A stretch of 64,000 bases of DNA, from assembly GCF_002980525.1 (NCBI RefSeq), contig NZ_PVBQ01000001.1, positions 62,001 through 126,000 on the forward strand, written 5' to 3'. The DNA comes from Sphingobacterium haloxyli (GTDB lineage: Bacteria; Bacteroidota; Bacteroidia; Sphingobacteriales; Sphingobacteriaceae). Shown here piece by piece: positions 8,514 to 18,722 of this stretch. The notes beneath the pieces are model-generated. The model searched no databases, had not been told where the DNA came from, and worked only from the letters and a program-made list of their open reading frames with translations. The position numbers and the translations under genes are program-made. Position 1 is the stretch's first letter. The number at the start of each line of letters is the position of its first letter.

Positions 8514-10688
8514 TTACCCTTGCGGTTTATCCTTTGTCTCTGTTTCAGACTTCGGTTTCTCTTCCTTTGGCGGACGAGGCAACAACGCTTTACGGGAGAG
8601 TTTAAGCTTCCCTTGTTTATCGATATCCAATAGTTTCACTTTCACGACATCACCTTCCTTCAATACACCGTCCATAGTTTCTAACCGTCGCCATTCGATT
8701 TCGGAAATATGCAGTAAGCCATCCTTACCTGGCATGATTTCTACGAAGGCCCCAAATGGCATAATGGATTTTACCTTGCCTTCATACACCTCACCTACTT
8801 CTGGTTTAGCAACAATGGCTTTGATACGCGAAACGGCCGCATCAATTGCTGCTTTGTTGTCCGCAAATACTTGTACGATGCCTTTGCCGTCAACTTCTTC
8901 GATCGAGATCGTAGAACCAGTTTCACGCTGCATTTCCTGGATAATCTTTCCACCAGGCCCAATAATAGCACCAATAAACTCCTTGTCGATCGTAAAAGAC
9001 ACTATACGCGGCGCGTGTGGTTTGTAATCTTCACGAGGTGTCTCAAGCGTTTTCTTCATTTCATTCAAGATGTGCAGACGGGCTTCTTTCGCTTGATCCA
9101 AAGCCTGCGTCAACACTTCCCACTTCAATCCGTTAATCTTCAGGTCCATTTGACAGGCCACAATACCATTTTCTGTACCGGTCACCTTAAAATCCATATC
9201 ACCTAAATGATCCTCGTCTCCTAAAATATCTGATAAAATAGCATATTTACCCGTTTTCCCATCAGTAATAAGCCCCATGGCAATTCCCGAAACAGGTGCT
9301 TTTAATTTCACACCCGCATCCATTAGCGCCAACGTGCCTGCACATACCGTAGCCATAGAAGACGAACCATTGGATTCTAAGATATCAGAAACCACACGGA
9401 TGGTATAAGGATTTTCGTTCTCTGCAGGTAGCACCTGTTTCAACGAACGCATGGCTAAGTTACCATGCCCTACTTCGCGACGACCTGGCCCACGGTTTGG
9501 ACGTACCTCACCAGTCGAAAATGCGGGGAAATTATAATGTAATATAAACTTATTGTACCCATGAATAAATGCACCGTCAATCATCTGTTCATCATCTTTT
9601 GCGCCTAAAGTCACCGATGTTAACGATTGCGTCTCGCCACGCGTAAAAACAGCTGATCCGTGCGCTGCCGGCAGGTAGTCCACTTCAGACCATATTGGCC
9701 GAACGGTACGCGCATCACGACCGTCCAAACGGATTCCTTCGTCTAGGATCAAATTACGAACAGCTTCATACTGCACGTCATGGTAATATTTCTTGGCTAA
9801 AAATGCTGTTTCTTCATCAATCTCCTCACCCAATGTAACAAAAAAAGCATCGCCTATCTCCGCGAATTTATCCGAACGCTCGTGTTTTGACGAACCAGAT
9901 TTTGCTACAGCGTACACTTTGTCGTATGTAGCCGCGAAAATTGCATCGCGCAAATCAGCATTAGAAGGTTCGTGGTTGCCATCACGTTTTACAGTAGCAC
10001 CAACCAAGTTTGCGAGCTCTATCTGAGCAGCTACCTGTTTCTTTATAGCTTCATGTGCAAAAGCAATAGCCTCTACCATTTCCGCTTCTGAAATTTCCTT
10101 CGACTCTCCTTCTACCATCACAATATCCTCAGCGGAGCCTGCTACAATATATTCCAGTGTCGCATTTTCCAATTCCGATAAACGAGGATTAATCACCAGC
10201 CCACCGTTAACCTTTGCAACACGGACCTCAGAAATAGGGCCGTTAAAGGGAATATCGGAAACCGCTATTGCCGCTGAAGCAGCCAAACCAGCCAATGCAT
10301 CGGGCATAATATCTTTATCCGCAGAAATCAAGGAAATCATCACCTGGGTATCTGCATGGTACGTTTCAGGGAATAGCGGACGCAATGCTCTATCTACCAA
10401 ACGCGAAATTAAAATCTCGTAGTCCGATAATCTTGCCTCCCGGCGAAGGAAACCGCCTGGTATACGACCCGCCGCCGCGTATTTTTCTTGATAATCAACT
10501 GAAAGCGGAAGGAAATCCACTCCTTCTTTTGGTTCTTTCGCCGACACTACGGTTGCCAACAGCATCGTATCGCCTTGCTTCAACACTACCGAACCATCAG
10601 CTTGCTTTGCCAATTTACCGGTAGACAACTCGATCGGGGCTAAACCATTGCCCAAGTCGATCGTAACTTTCTTTTCGTTATAATTCAT
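8514..10688 (-). CDS. pnp: polyribonucleotide nucleotidyltransferase (PNPase)
   Basis: 3'-5' phosphorolytic RNA exonuclease, 724 aa, a usual length. Two RNase PH-like domains (about 12-145 and 325-460) flank the helical linker. They contain the family phrases [20 protein letters not shown] and [26 protein letters not shown] domain follows with [13 protein letters not shown] at about 563-575, then an S1 domain ([21 protein letters not shown]) and a short basic/acidic tail. It works in mRNA decay and quality control, usually with RNase E/G-type partners. Unlike in many bacteria, rpsO is not adjacent but 6 kb away. A promoter box and an inverted repeat lie in the leader. Confidence 0.98.
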   Translation of the reverse strand: MNYNEKKVTIDLGNGLAPIELSTGKLAKQADGSVVLKQGDTMLLATVVSAKEPKEGVDFLPLSVDYQEKYAAAGRIPGGFLRREARLSDYEILISRLVDRALRPLFPETYHADTQVMISLISADKDIMPDALAGLAASAAIAVSDIPFNGPISEVRVAKVNGGLVINPRLSELENATLEYIVAGSAEDIVMVEGESKEISEAEMVEAIAFAHEAIKKQVAAQIELANLVGATVKRDGNHEPSNADLRDAIFAATYDKVYAVAKSGSSKHERSDKFAEIGDAFFVTLGEEIDEETAFLAKKYYHDVQYEAVRNLILDEGIRLDGRDARTVRPIWSEVDYLPAAHGSAVFTRGETQSLTSVTLGAKDDEQMIDGAFIHGYNKFILHYNFPAFSTGEVRPNRGPGRREVGHGNLAMRSLKQVLPAENENPYTIRVVSDILESNGSSSMATVCAGTLALMDAGVKLKAPVSGIAMGLITDGKTGKYAILSDILGDEDHLGDMDFKVTGTENGIVACQMDLKINGLKWEVLTQALDQAKEARLHILNEMKKTLETPREDYKPHAPRIVSFTIDKEFIGAIIGPGGKIIQEMQRETGSTISIEEVDGKGIVQVFADNKAAIDAAVSRIKAIVAKPEVGEVYEGKVKSIMPFGAFVEIMPGKDGLLHISEIEWRRLETMDGVLKEGDVVKVKLLDIDKQGKLKLSRKALLPRPPKEEKPKSETETKDKPQG

Positions 10689-10701
10689 TTTAATTCAATT
10701 C

Positions 10702-10740
10702 GACATACGGGTTCATCTTTTTATTACTCTGTCGTATGTC
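10702..10740 (-). promoter_or_regulatory. inverted repeat in the pnp 5' leader
   Basis: Perfect 8-bp inverted repeat GACATACG (10702-10709) and CGTATGTC (10733-10740) separated by 23 bases, beginning 13 bp before the pnp ATG. In the mRNA it could form a long hairpin. In enterobacteria the pnp leader hairpin is the target of autoregulation; whether this one has that role is only an inference. Confidence 0.4.
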
Positions 10741-10769
10741 ATCTTATTTATAGACCTTTAAAATTCAAA

Positions 10770-10777
10770 CAAAGGTA
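10770..10777 (-). promoter_or_regulatory. predicted pnp promoter -7 box
   Basis: Minus-strand TACCTTTG matches TAnnTTTG and lies 81 bp before the pnp start, giving a leader of about 75 nt that contains the inverted repeat at 10702-10740. Confidence 0.5.
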
Positions 10778-10891
10778 ATAATAATTTTAATTTTTTTTCC
10801 GTTGCAAATATCGCGCTATCTCACTCTCCACAATTAACGATTCAAATCAAACATTAAGAGAATTCTAATCCAACGTTAATCTCATACCCCC

Positions 10892-10899
10892 TAACTTTG
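10892..10899 (+). promoter_or_regulatory. predicted promoter -7 box for the TPR regulator gene
   Basis: TAACTTTG, an exact TAnnTTTG match, 25 bp upstream of the ATG at 10925. Confidence 0.55.
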
Positions 10900-10924
10900 T
10901 ACGGGCATCATATTGTCATATATT

Positions 10925-12577
10925 ATGAGGAAAACGATTAATCTCCCTATTCCATCGAAGAAGCGCGCGCACAGATTTATCGTCGTTATCGTGTTTACCC
11001 TTATCTCCCTTCCCCCAAGCTTCTCGCAATCCAAAGAAAAACTACAATTGGAACTACGCAAAGCGAAGATGATTGCGCGACTAAAGCCTGACTCCGCGTA
11101 CCTTCAGCTGCGCCATATTACGGAATCTACAGAAACTTCCGATAAAACCGGAATTGTCGCTGAGGCGTTGCAAGAGATGGGGAAAATAGCCTATCACTTA
11201 GGCAGCTATCCGCAAGCACTTGCTGACTATCTTGAATCATATCAACTATACAGAACGTCCAACAATCAAAAAAAACAAGCCGAACTACTTAGCGACATCG
11301 GTATTCTATACTACTACAATCGCCAACCAACAAAAGCTTTCGAATCGTATCGCAAAGCATTGGAGATCTATAAATCGATACAATACGCAGAGGGTATCGC
11401 TAATACGTACGGAAAACTGGGGCACTTGTACGAAAAACAAGCTCAATATGACAGCGCACTAAATTATCAGAACATAGCGCTAGATATTTTTCTCGATAGC
11501 GGAAACAAAAAAGGGCTAGCCAAGATCCACGAAAATTTAGGAAGCATTTATGAGGACCTTGAGCGTTATGAAGAGGCGACCTTCCATTTTACGGAAGCAT
11601 TGAGGTTATATACGGAAAAAAACGACGATTTATCAAAAATTGAAGTAATTAATAATATTGGTGACATGTACCGAAAAACCGGAAAGTATAAGCAGGCACT
11701 AATAGAAAGTCACAAAGCATTGCATCTGGCACAAACACTTAACGAGGCCTATCAGATTGAAAGTGCATATCGAGATATTGGTAAAGCACATCACCTCCTC
11801 GGTCGCGATGATAGCGCTTATCATTATATGGAAAAAAGCCGTCGCTACGCTAGACAACTGTACTCAAAAGAAAACAGCCAACAGACCTCCTTTTATCAAG
11901 TGCTATATGATCTAGAAGAAAAAGAAGACAGAATCACCCAACTAAACAATATAAAAAAGATCAGCATTGTCACCGCGACCGCTGTGCTTGTAATAACATT
12001 CCTTTTATTCAGATTTCAGACCTCAAAAATCAGAAATGAACGAAGCATACGGCAAAAGAATAATGACCTTCTCCAAACACAGAACAAGCTAATAAAAGCA
12101 GAGCTAGCACACAAACAACTAGCAGAACAAGCACTTAAAAAAGAGTTGGAGGCGAAAAGCCATGAACTAAGCTCAAAAACCTTGTATGTGATCAACAAAA
12201 ATCAATTTTTGGAATCCTTAAGAAACGATCTAACTACCCTGTTGAAAGAAGATAAAAGAGACAACAAAAAACAGCTAAAACGTATTCTTGTACAAATCAA
12301 CCAAAGTTTTAACAACGATAAATATTGGGAAGATTTCCGTATAGCTGTTGAAAAAGTCCATGGCGATTTTTATCAACGTCTGCAGAAACGCAGTCCAAAT
12401 CTGAAATCCAACGACCTGCGCCTTGTCGCTTTATTAAGAATGAATTTTTCGACAGAGGAGATTGCTACTCTGTTGGGAATTTCTATTGATAGTGCACGTG
12501 TTGCCAGATATCGCCTGCGAAAAAAATTACACCTTGATAAAAACGAAAACCTAACAACCTTTTTGCAAAGCCTTTAA
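10925..12577 (+). CDS. TPR-repeat membrane protein with C-terminal HTH (regulator)
   Basis: 550 aa from the ATG at 10925 (a TTG 12 bases upstream is disfavoured). Signal/anchor near residues 15-35. About six tetratricopeptide repeats fill roughly 60-320 (for example LSDIGILYYYNRQPTKAFESY and GNTYGKLGHLYEKQAQYDSAL-like units). One membrane helix lies at about 346-364, then a long charged coiled coil and a LuxR-like helix-turn-helix at about 508-536 (FSTEEIATLLGISIDSARVARYR). This architecture is common in Bacteroidota as one-protein sensor-regulators with a periplasmic TPR part and a cytosolic DNA-binding part. It stands just upstream of a TonB receptor and lipoprotein, which it may control (inference). 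Confidence 0.85.
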   Translation: MRKTINLPIPSKKRAHRFIVVIVFTLISLPPSFSQSKEKLQLELRKAKMIARLKPDSAYLQLRHITESTETSDKTGIVAEALQEMGKIAYHLGSYPQALADYLESYQLYRTSNNQKKQAELLSDIGILYYYNRQPTKAFESYRKALEIYKSIQYAEGIANTYGKLGHLYEKQAQYDSALNYQNIALDIFLDSGNKKGLAKIHENLGSIYEDLERYEEATFHFTEALRLYTEKNDDLSKIEVINNIGDMYRKTGKYKQALIESHKALHLAQTLNEAYQIESAYRDIGKAHHLLGRDDSAYHYMEKSRRYARQLYSKENSQQTSFYQVLYDLEEKEDRITQLNNIKKISIVTATAVLVITFLLFRFQTSKIRNERSIRQKNNDLLQTQNKLIKAELAHKQLAEQALKKELEAKSHELSSKTLYVINKNQFLESLRNDLTTLLKEDKRDNKKQLKRILVQINQSFNNDKYWEDFRIAVEKVHGDFYQRLQKRSPNLKSNDLRLVALLRMNFSTEEIATLLGISIDSARVARYRLRKKLHLDKNENLTTFLQSL

Positions 12578-12786
12578 GACATCATGAGATAATATAGGGC
12601 TAACATAAACTTAATGGCGATTAAAAAAAACACAACACACTATACACAAAGAACTTAACTAAATAAAAGAGGTCTTTGTTTACATCTAGATTCCTCAGTT
12701 ATACTGCCCGTTTCCTTTTTGTACGACAAGAAATTCGATTCGTTTTACACAAAAAGTCATTTTTGTCTCAACAAATCAGAACAACC

Positions 12787-15540
12787 ATGTATAACAATAC
12801 AAACGCATTATTTTACTTTTGGCTTTCCTTCTGTTGTCTTACATCTTTTGCAGCTCATGCGCAAGATATTCGTGGACATGTGGTCGACAAAATTACCGGT
12901 GAGCCCATCATAGGTGCGACTGTGGTTTTGGTAGATCAACAAACCTCTGTAAGCACAGGCTTGGATGGTGGATTTTCCTTTCCAGGTCTCCAAGAAGGAA
13001 CGTATGGACTTCTAGCAACTTATATCTCCTACAAAACCGCTCACGTAAACGTCGATGTTATTTCAGCGAACAAAACAGCCGTAATTATTTCCCTCGAAGA
13101 CAAAAATAAGAGCTTAGACGAAGTGGTTGTGCACGCCCAATTATCTGGTGCAGGCGAACAAATGGCGAGAATCAGAGAACTAGCAGCAAGTCAAGTTATC
13201 AATACGATCTCGGGTAAAGCTATCCAAGCGTCTCCAGATTTAACGGTTGCTAACGCTGTGCAACGGATATCGGGCGTTTCCTTAGAACGAAACAGCAACG
13301 GCGATGGTCAGCATGCCATATTGAGAGGCATGGATAAACGCTACAATTACACCCTTGTTAATGGCATCAAAATAGCCAGCCCAGACAATAAATATCGTTA
13401 CGTCCCATTGGACATCTTCCCAAGTGAGCTTCTTGATCGTCTTGAAGTTTTCAAATCACTGACCCCAGATATGGAGGGCGACGCCATTGGCGGAGCAATC
13501 AATATGGTAATGAAAGATGCTCCTGTCAAAAAAACACTTTCGTTCAATTTCGCCACAGGTTATAACCAGCTCTTTACTGAAAGAGATTTCAAAAGTTATG
13601 ATTTTCGAAACATCGAGCAGAAGTCCCCTTTCGAACGCTATGGAGCAAATCACAGCGCAATAGCCTCGGATTTTGGCAACGCATCTTTGAACTATTCACA
13701 ACGACGTCCAATGCCTAATATTATTTCAGGACTCACCTTAGGGAATCGCTTTTTTGAAAACAAGCTCGGCGTAATAGTTGCGGGAAGCTTTCAGAACACC
13801 TACCGTGGCAGTAATAGCATATTCTTCAACGAAAGGCGAGAACAGGACAACCTCACCTCTGCATTGACCTCGCTAAATGAACGTTCTTTTTCCGAACAGC
13901 AGACGCGTTTAGGCATACACTCCAAGCTAGATTACAGGCTAAACGAGGCGCACAAATTCCGATTATACAATGCTTATATGAATTTCCGCAACATCCAAGT
14001 TCGCGATATCGAATCAACTAATTTACAGTATGGCGGGTACGATCCAGAAAAAGGGAATGGCAGTATGTCTTTTGCTACGCGCGCACGCCTCACCGATCAG
14101 TCGATTTACAATAGTACACTTCAAGCCGATCACCGAATCACGAACAAATTTTCGACAGACTGGTCCATCGTATTCAATAAAGCTACCGGCGCCCAACCCG
14201 ATAACACAACGGTGTCCACCGTAGGTGAAAAGACAAATTTTGAGCGCAAACAGACCTACGCTTCGGGCGGACGTAGACGCTGGGAAAACAACAGTGATCG
14301 CGATTTTAATGCATTGGTGAATCTCCGTTACGAATCCAATTTATTCGATACCCCAACGGTTTGGAAAATTGGCGGGCTATATCGTGATAAGAAAAGAGAT
14401 AACTTCTTCAATGAACATATTATGCGCACACCGGTTCCTCAACCACTTTTCGGTGAGGACTACCAAACCTATGATCAAATCGACTGGTCCTACGGCGGGC
14501 CGTCCTACGCATCTCCATTGACTTATAATGCGTATGAAAAAATTAGCGCAGGCTATTTTCGCACGGATTGGCACCATAAGAAACTTGACATCATCGGCGG
14601 TCTTCGTGTCGAACACACCGCTCAAGGGTACGAAATGTTGTACGTCACGACCTTACCCAATGGAACGCAGCGTTATACCGACATTTTACCATCTATCAGC
14701 TTTAAATATAAGCTCCGACCCAACAACAATATAAGAGCCTCCTATTACCGTTCGATAAACAGACCCGGCTTCTTCGAAATTGTCCCTTACTCCATCGTCA
14801 ACGAAGATTATACGGAACGGGGAAATTCTGACCTAAAAAGAGCTATAGCAGATAACTTTGATCTCCGCTACGAATTGCTTTCTTCGACCATCAACCAATT
14901 CATGGTTGGGTTATTCTACAAACGTATACAAGACCCCATCGAATATACACTACAGGCGGACGCCATCCGAGGACAAGATATCTACTATTCTCCAGGCAAT
15001 TTTGGCAATGCAGACAATCTTGGTCTGGAGGTGGATTTCACCAGGTATTTTAACAAAATCGGTATCCGAGCCAATTACACGTACACGCACTCATCCATTA
15101 CAACAGATAAATCTCAACGCATTAGAGATGAAAATGGCGATTTCGAGTTGATTAACGTCAAACAGAGCAGACCCCTGTTTGGCCAATCTGCGCATATAGC
15201 AAACTTATCCACCTTGTACAAAGACACACGAAACGGTTTCGATGCGCAACTAACGGCTAATTACACCGGAGAGCGTATATTCATGGTAGCACAGTTTATA
15301 GACGCAGACCACTGGCAAAAAGGATTTTTACAATTGGATGCTTCGTTAGAAAAAAAAATAAAACAACGAACATCATTATTCATCAAAGCGCAAAATTTAC
15401 TAAACACCCCTATGGAAGTATATCAAAAAGGATCTCCAACGAACGCTGGTGTCCCTTATCAAAATCTAGCCGGCAAAACCTTGATTCAACGAGATTATTA
15501 CCAACGTTCGTATCTGTTGGGTATCAGAGTAGATATTTAA
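12787..15540 (+). CDS. TonB-dependent outer-membrane receptor
   Basis: 917 aa from the ATG at 12787 (MYNNTNALFYF); a signal peptide ends at AAHAQ. An upstream TTG frame adds 37 residues without a signal and was rejected. Domain order: carboxypeptidase-D regulatory-like domain (DIRGHVVDKITGEPIIGATVVL), TonB-box-like DEVVVHAQ, plug domain with ILRGMDKRYNYTLVNGIKIA and FKSLTPDMEGDAIGGAINM, then a 22-strand-type barrel ending in YLLGIRVDI with a hydrophobic C-terminus. It is not of the long SusC type and has no SusD partner. The partner is the beta-helix lipoprotein 30 bp downstream. The substrate is unknown. Confidence 0.92.
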   Translation: MYNNTNALFYFWLSFCCLTSFAAHAQDIRGHVVDKITGEPIIGATVVLVDQQTSVSTGLDGGFSFPGLQEGTYGLLATYISYKTAHVNVDVISANKTAVIISLEDKNKSLDEVVVHAQLSGAGEQMARIRELAASQVINTISGKAIQASPDLTVANAVQRISGVSLERNSNGDGQHAILRGMDKRYNYTLVNGIKIASPDNKYRYVPLDIFPSELLDRLEVFKSLTPDMEGDAIGGAINMVMKDAPVKKTLSFNFATGYNQLFTERDFKSYDFRNIEQKSPFERYGANHSAIASDFGNASLNYSQRRPMPNIISGLTLGNRFFENKLGVIVAGSFQNTYRGSNSIFFNERREQDNLTSALTSLNERSFSEQQTRLGIHSKLDYRLNEAHKFRLYNAYMNFRNIQVRDIESTNLQYGGYDPEKGNGSMSFATRARLTDQSIYNSTLQADHRITNKFSTDWSIVFNKATGAQPDNTTVSTVGEKTNFERKQTYASGGRRRWENNSDRDFNALVNLRYESNLFDTPTVWKIGGLYRDKKRDNFFNEHIMRTPVPQPLFGEDYQTYDQIDWSYGGPSYASPLTYNAYEKISAGYFRTDWHHKKLDIIGGLRVEHTAQGYEMLYVTTLPNGTQRYTDILPSISFKYKLRPNNNIRASYYRSINRPGFFEIVPYSIVNEDYTERGNSDLKRAIADNFDLRYELLSSTINQFMVGLFYKRIQDPIEYTLQADAIRGQDIYYSPGNFGNADNLGLEVDFTRYFNKIGIRANYTYTHSSITTDKSQRIRDENGDFELINVKQSRPLFGQSAHIANLSTLYKDTRNGFDAQLTANYTGERIFMVAQFIDADHWQKGFLQLDASLEKKIKQRTSLFIKAQNLLNTPMEVYQKGSPTNAGVPYQNLAGKTLIQRDYYQRSYLLGIRVDI

Positions 15541-15570
15541 ATAAAAATTTATAACTAAAATCATCAAAAC

Positions 15571-16854
15571 ATGAAAATTACCAGCTTAGCATTACTGACC
15601 GCTACTATCGGTCTCGGCGCAACGACAACCTTTACGTCCTGCTCGAAGTCAAATCCTGAAGCCGAGATTACAGACGACAATATACAAACGCCTACAGAGG
15701 CTTCCGTTTCGGGAAATGTCTCTGGTGTCTGGGAAAAAGGCAGCACCATATACGTCACAGGGCACGTGGTTATCCCTCGAGGCGAAAGTTTAACCATTGA
15801 AGAAGGAGTTACCGTAATCATGGACTCAAATATAGCTCCAGAAGTACTTATTGAAGGCAACCTCTACTCCATGGGAACCGCAGAAAACCCAGTATTAGTG
15901 AGTGTACAAGAATCAGAACGTACCGAAGAAAACGCGCTTGGAGGACTCTGGGGAGGCTTTCTGGCTGCTCCAAGCAGTGAGGAGATCTTGTTGGAACATA
16001 CTATTATGGAATACGGCGGCGGCGAAACCACAGAAGCATCCCCATCCGTTCTCGGTCAGTATTACAAAGCTTCTGCTGGCGCAAATGTTCCTGCTTTGTG
16101 GACATCAAATGTCGATGCAAAAGTCGTCATCATGAACAGCACCTTCCGTCATTTCAAAGACGACGCATTTTACCTGGAAGGCGGAAAGACCATCATTGCC
16201 AACAATAAGTTTTATGCAAACGGTGAATCGGGCGGAGAAGCAGTTAACACTAAATCGGGCGTCGTAGCCGACATTGCTTTCAACCTCATGTACAGTCCGA
16301 ATACCAATGCACTCAAGCTATCTAACTCAGGAGACCGGACACCTCAAGGCTACATCAAGGCGTATAACAACACCATATTAAATGCAGGCTGGAGGCGACC
16401 AACATCTAAAGGAGGATCCATTTGGGTAGAAAAAGAAGTCCGCGCAGAGATCTATAACAATCTTTTGGTAAACAACCGTTATGGAATAAAATACGACAGC
16501 CCTACGGGACCGGATGAACGAAATATATATACAAACAATTTCTACTACGGATACACGCAGCAATCTGTGGATCAATTCCAGAAAGATGAGGCTAACGTGA
16601 TTATCGGTACGGATGAAATTCGCGGGACAGCGGCCGGTGAAAACAGTCCTCTCTTTGTCAATTATCCATTAGATATGGATCAAAATAATGCCGCTTTCGA
16701 TCCACAATGGGATTTCCATTTAAAAACAGAATCTCCCGCTTTGGGTATAGGAAGAACAGATATCCTTCGTAACTTCCCTAACGGTATCACCATTAAAGGC
16801 AACAACTATACTGCTCCGCAAGCCGAGGCCTATATAGGAGCCTTTGGCGCATAA
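15571..16854 (+). CDS. lipoprotein with right-handed beta-helix fold
   Basis: 427 aa. Signal peptide with lipobox FTSC (C24), so it is a lipoprotein, probably at the outer membrane. The mature part reads as a parallel beta-helix: GSTIYVTGHVVIPRGESLTIEEGVTVIM, then repeated strand-turn units such as NSTFRHFKDDAFYLEGGKTIIANNKFYANG and YNNTILNAGW, YNNLLVNNRYGIKYD. Beta-helix proteins bind or cleave polysaccharides, but no lyase active site can be named here. It follows the TonB receptor by 30 bp and is closed by a terminator, so the two form an operon and probably serve one uptake system (inference). Confidence 0.82.
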   Translation: MKITSLALLTATIGLGATTTFTSCSKSNPEAEITDDNIQTPTEASVSGNVSGVWEKGSTIYVTGHVVIPRGESLTIEEGVTVIMDSNIAPEVLIEGNLYSMGTAENPVLVSVQESERTEENALGGLWGGFLAAPSSEEILLEHTIMEYGGGETTEASPSVLGQYYKASAGANVPALWTSNVDAKVVIMNSTFRHFKDDAFYLEGGKTIIANNKFYANGESGGEAVNTKSGVVADIAFNLMYSPNTNALKLSNSGDRTPQGYIKAYNNTILNAGWRRPTSKGGSIWVEKEVRAEIYNNLLVNNRYGIKYDSPTGPDERNIYTNNFYYGYTQQSVDQFQKDEANVIIGTDEIRGTAAGENSPLFVNYPLDMDQNNAAFDPQWDFHLKTESPALGIGRTDILRNFPNGITIKGNNYTAPQAEAYIGAFGA

Positions 16855-16875
16855 GCAACGTAAAGAACTTCGCAC

Positions 16876-16909
16876 AAAAAAAGCCGCTTATTTTCACAAG
16901 CGGCTTTTT
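16876..16909. terminator. bidirectional terminator between the lipoprotein gene and rpsO
   Basis: 12-bp stem AAAAAGCCGCTT (16878-16889) / AAGCGGCTTTTT (16898-16909) with an eight-base loop. T-runs occur in both reading directions, so it serves the convergent lipoprotein gene and rpsO. Confidence 0.88.
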
Positions 16910-16926
16910 ACTAATCTCCTAAAAGC

Positions 16927-17208
16927 TTATTTTTTGATGATATCACGTAAGCTCAATGCTTTGATAATAGCACGGTAGCGCTCGATATCTTTTTTGTGCA
17001 GATAAGCTAATAATGAACGACGTTTACCTACTAATAACTGTAGGGAACGTTGTGTGTTAAAATCTTTTCTGTTTTTTTTCAAATGCTCCGTTAAGTGAGC
17101 AATTCTTTTAGTGAATAAAGCTACTTGTCCTTCTGTAGAACCAGTATTTGTTGCTGAACCCGCAAATTCTGCGAAGATGTCAGCTTTGTACTCTTTACTT
17201 AAATACAT
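16927..17208 (-). CDS. rpsO: 30S ribosomal protein S15
   Basis: 93 aa, slightly longer than the 88-89 aa common form. Shows the S15 signature LTEHLKKNRKDFNTQRSLQ and GKRRSLLAYLHKKDIERYR. It binds 16S rRNA in the platform of the small subunit. It is monocistronic, with a promoter box at 17254-17261 and a terminator after the stop. Confidence 0.98.
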   Translation of the reverse strand: MYLSKEYKADIFAEFAGSATNTGSTEGQVALFTKRIAHLTEHLKKNRKDFNTQRSLQLLVGKRRSLLAYLHKKDIERYRAIIKALSLRDIIKK

Positions 17209-17253
17209 TTCTTGAATAATATTAAAGCGTTAAAAAAAATTATTAATTGAGCG

Positions 17254-17261
17254 CAAAGATA
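17254..17261 (-). promoter_or_regulatory. predicted rpsO promoter -7 box
   Basis: Minus-strand TATCTTTG (followed by C), an exact TAnnTTTG match, 45 bp before the rpsO ATG. Confidence 0.6.
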
Positions 17262-17282
17262 GAAATTAAAACTAAAAATTCC

Positions 17283-18503
17283 TCAAACTTTAATATAAAT
17301 CTTCTTCTTGTCCAGTACATAGCAGATTCCCCACATGATCCCCAAAAAACAAAGAGAATACACAAAAGAGCCCAATTCCGGCGGCCCGGGAATTTTCGCA
17401 CACACATATTTATAAAACCACGATAAGGCCGTTAAATACTGTGGTACGCCTTCGGAAGATACACCGTCAGAAATCCGAAATAAACCCAAAAATCGTGGCA
17501 GCAAACCACTGAGCACAAAGATAAACAACGGGTTCTTTCCAAATACGTCAAAAAATCTTGTTAAGGCATTCTTTACACCTTGTACTTCGATAAACCAAAT
17601 CATTACACCCAATGAAAGGATGCCCAGCCCTGTTGTATAAAGCACATAAGAACTTGTCCATATTTTCTTATTAATAGGAAAACCTAAAGACCAACCCCAA
17701 CCCAATATTAAAAGGATAAACCCCGTCGTCATCAACGCCGCCAACAACTTGAAATGAACCTCTGTTGTCTTGGGTACTTTTGTCCACAGCCAATCCACTT
17801 CTCCTTGTTTTCGAATAAACGTCCCAGCTAGGTAACCAAAAACGACCTGTACAATAGCCGGTATGGTGCTCATCAAACCTTCTGGATCAAAAGGTATTCC
17901 TTCTCCCTTATACATATGGGCAACACCCAATACTTGTTTATCAATAGCCGTCCCAAACCAACCTTCCAGCGAGTACGGATCCCCCTCCCCTAGAAATGCA
18001 CAGAGCCCCCAATAGCCTAGCAGTATTAAAGCGGATAGGTAAACTAAACTCTTCGGCTTAAAGAAATAAACCAAAATAGACGCAAAAAAATAAGACACAG
18101 CGATACGTTGCAAAACACCGAAGATACGGACACCGCGTTCGCCGCTACCTGAATCTACCCATTCCCGGAACTGCAGACCATCCCCTACCCATTGCACAAA
18201 CGGCCACCAGTTTAAAAACAGACCGATGGCAAAAATCAGCAAAGCCCTTTTTATCACTTTCCTCCAAAATACGGCCTGTCCAGCATCTTGCAGCCTGGGA
18301 ATCACAAACGCCATCGCATTTCCGACAGCAAATAAAAAGAATGGAAATACCAAATCGGTAGGCGTACAACCATGCCAAGCTGCATGCTTTAAAGGTGTAA
18401 ACATGTGGGCCCAAGTGCCAGGATTATTAACTAGAATCATGAGTGCCACGGTTGCTCCTCTGAACACATCAAGAGAATAATAACGTTGTTTTGTCATCAA
18501 CAT
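17283..18503 (-). CDS. HGSNAT-like transmembrane acyltransferase (DUF5009 / NagX type)
   Basis: 406 aa with about ten to eleven membrane helices. The N-terminus RYYSLDVFRGATVALMILVN and LKHAAWHGCTPTDLVFPFFLF (H40, H44) match bacterial homologues of human heparan-alpha-glucosaminide N-acetyltransferase, which moves an acetyl group across the membrane onto glucosamine ends. A second in-frame ATG lies at 18497. It is divergent from the ROK regulator/susC operon and sits beside a glycan locus, which suggests acetylation of an aminosugar released there (inference). The acceptor is not shown by sequence. Confidence 0.85.
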   Translation of the reverse strand: MLMTKQRYYSLDVFRGATVALMILVNNPGTWAHMFTPLKHAAWHGCTPTDLVFPFFLFAVGNAMAFVIPRLQDAGQAVFWRKVIKRALLIFAIGLFLNWWPFVQWVGDGLQFREWVDSGSGERGVRIFGVLQRIAVSYFFASILVYFFKPKSLVYLSALILLGYWGLCAFLGEGDPYSLEGWFGTAIDKQVLGVAHMYKGEGIPFDPEGLMSTIPAIVQVVFGYLAGTFIRKQGEVDWLWTKVPKTTEVHFKLLAALMTTGFILLILGWGWSLGFPINKKIWTSSYVLYTTGLGILSLGVMIWFIEVQGVKNALTRFFDVFGKNPLFIFVLSGLLPRFLGLFRISDGVSSEGVPQYLTALSWFYKYVCAKIPGPPELGSFVYSLCFLGIMWGICYVLDKKKIYIKV

Positions 18504-18640
18504 TTAGATTTTATTATAAGAGCTAAGCTATGAAATAAGCCAAATATCCTCTTATTTGACCACATCTTTGTTACAAAGTGACGAATGTTTATGTATAAGA
18601 CAGACTTTAAACGCATACTTTAAAAAATATTTAAAAAGTA

Positions 18641-18673
18641 TTTGGATGTTAATATTAAATACATATATATTTA
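18641..18673 (+). promoter_or_regulatory. candidate promoter of the ROK-susCD operon
   Basis: TTTG at 18641-18644 and TATATTTA at 18666-18673 (one mismatch to TAnnTTTG) with a 21-bp spacer, as in Bacteroidota promoters. The -7 box lies 49 bp before the ROK gene start. The 219-bp divergent region is otherwise very AT-rich. Confidence 0.45.
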
Positions 18674-18722
18674 CGATTAATAAATAATTAAGTTAAGAAG
18701 CCGACACAATAGTTATGAGACC

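Noticed and set aside
12676..12786. N-terminal extension of the TonB receptor from a TTG
   Set aside because: It adds 37 residues ahead of a good signal peptide that starts at the ATG at 12787.
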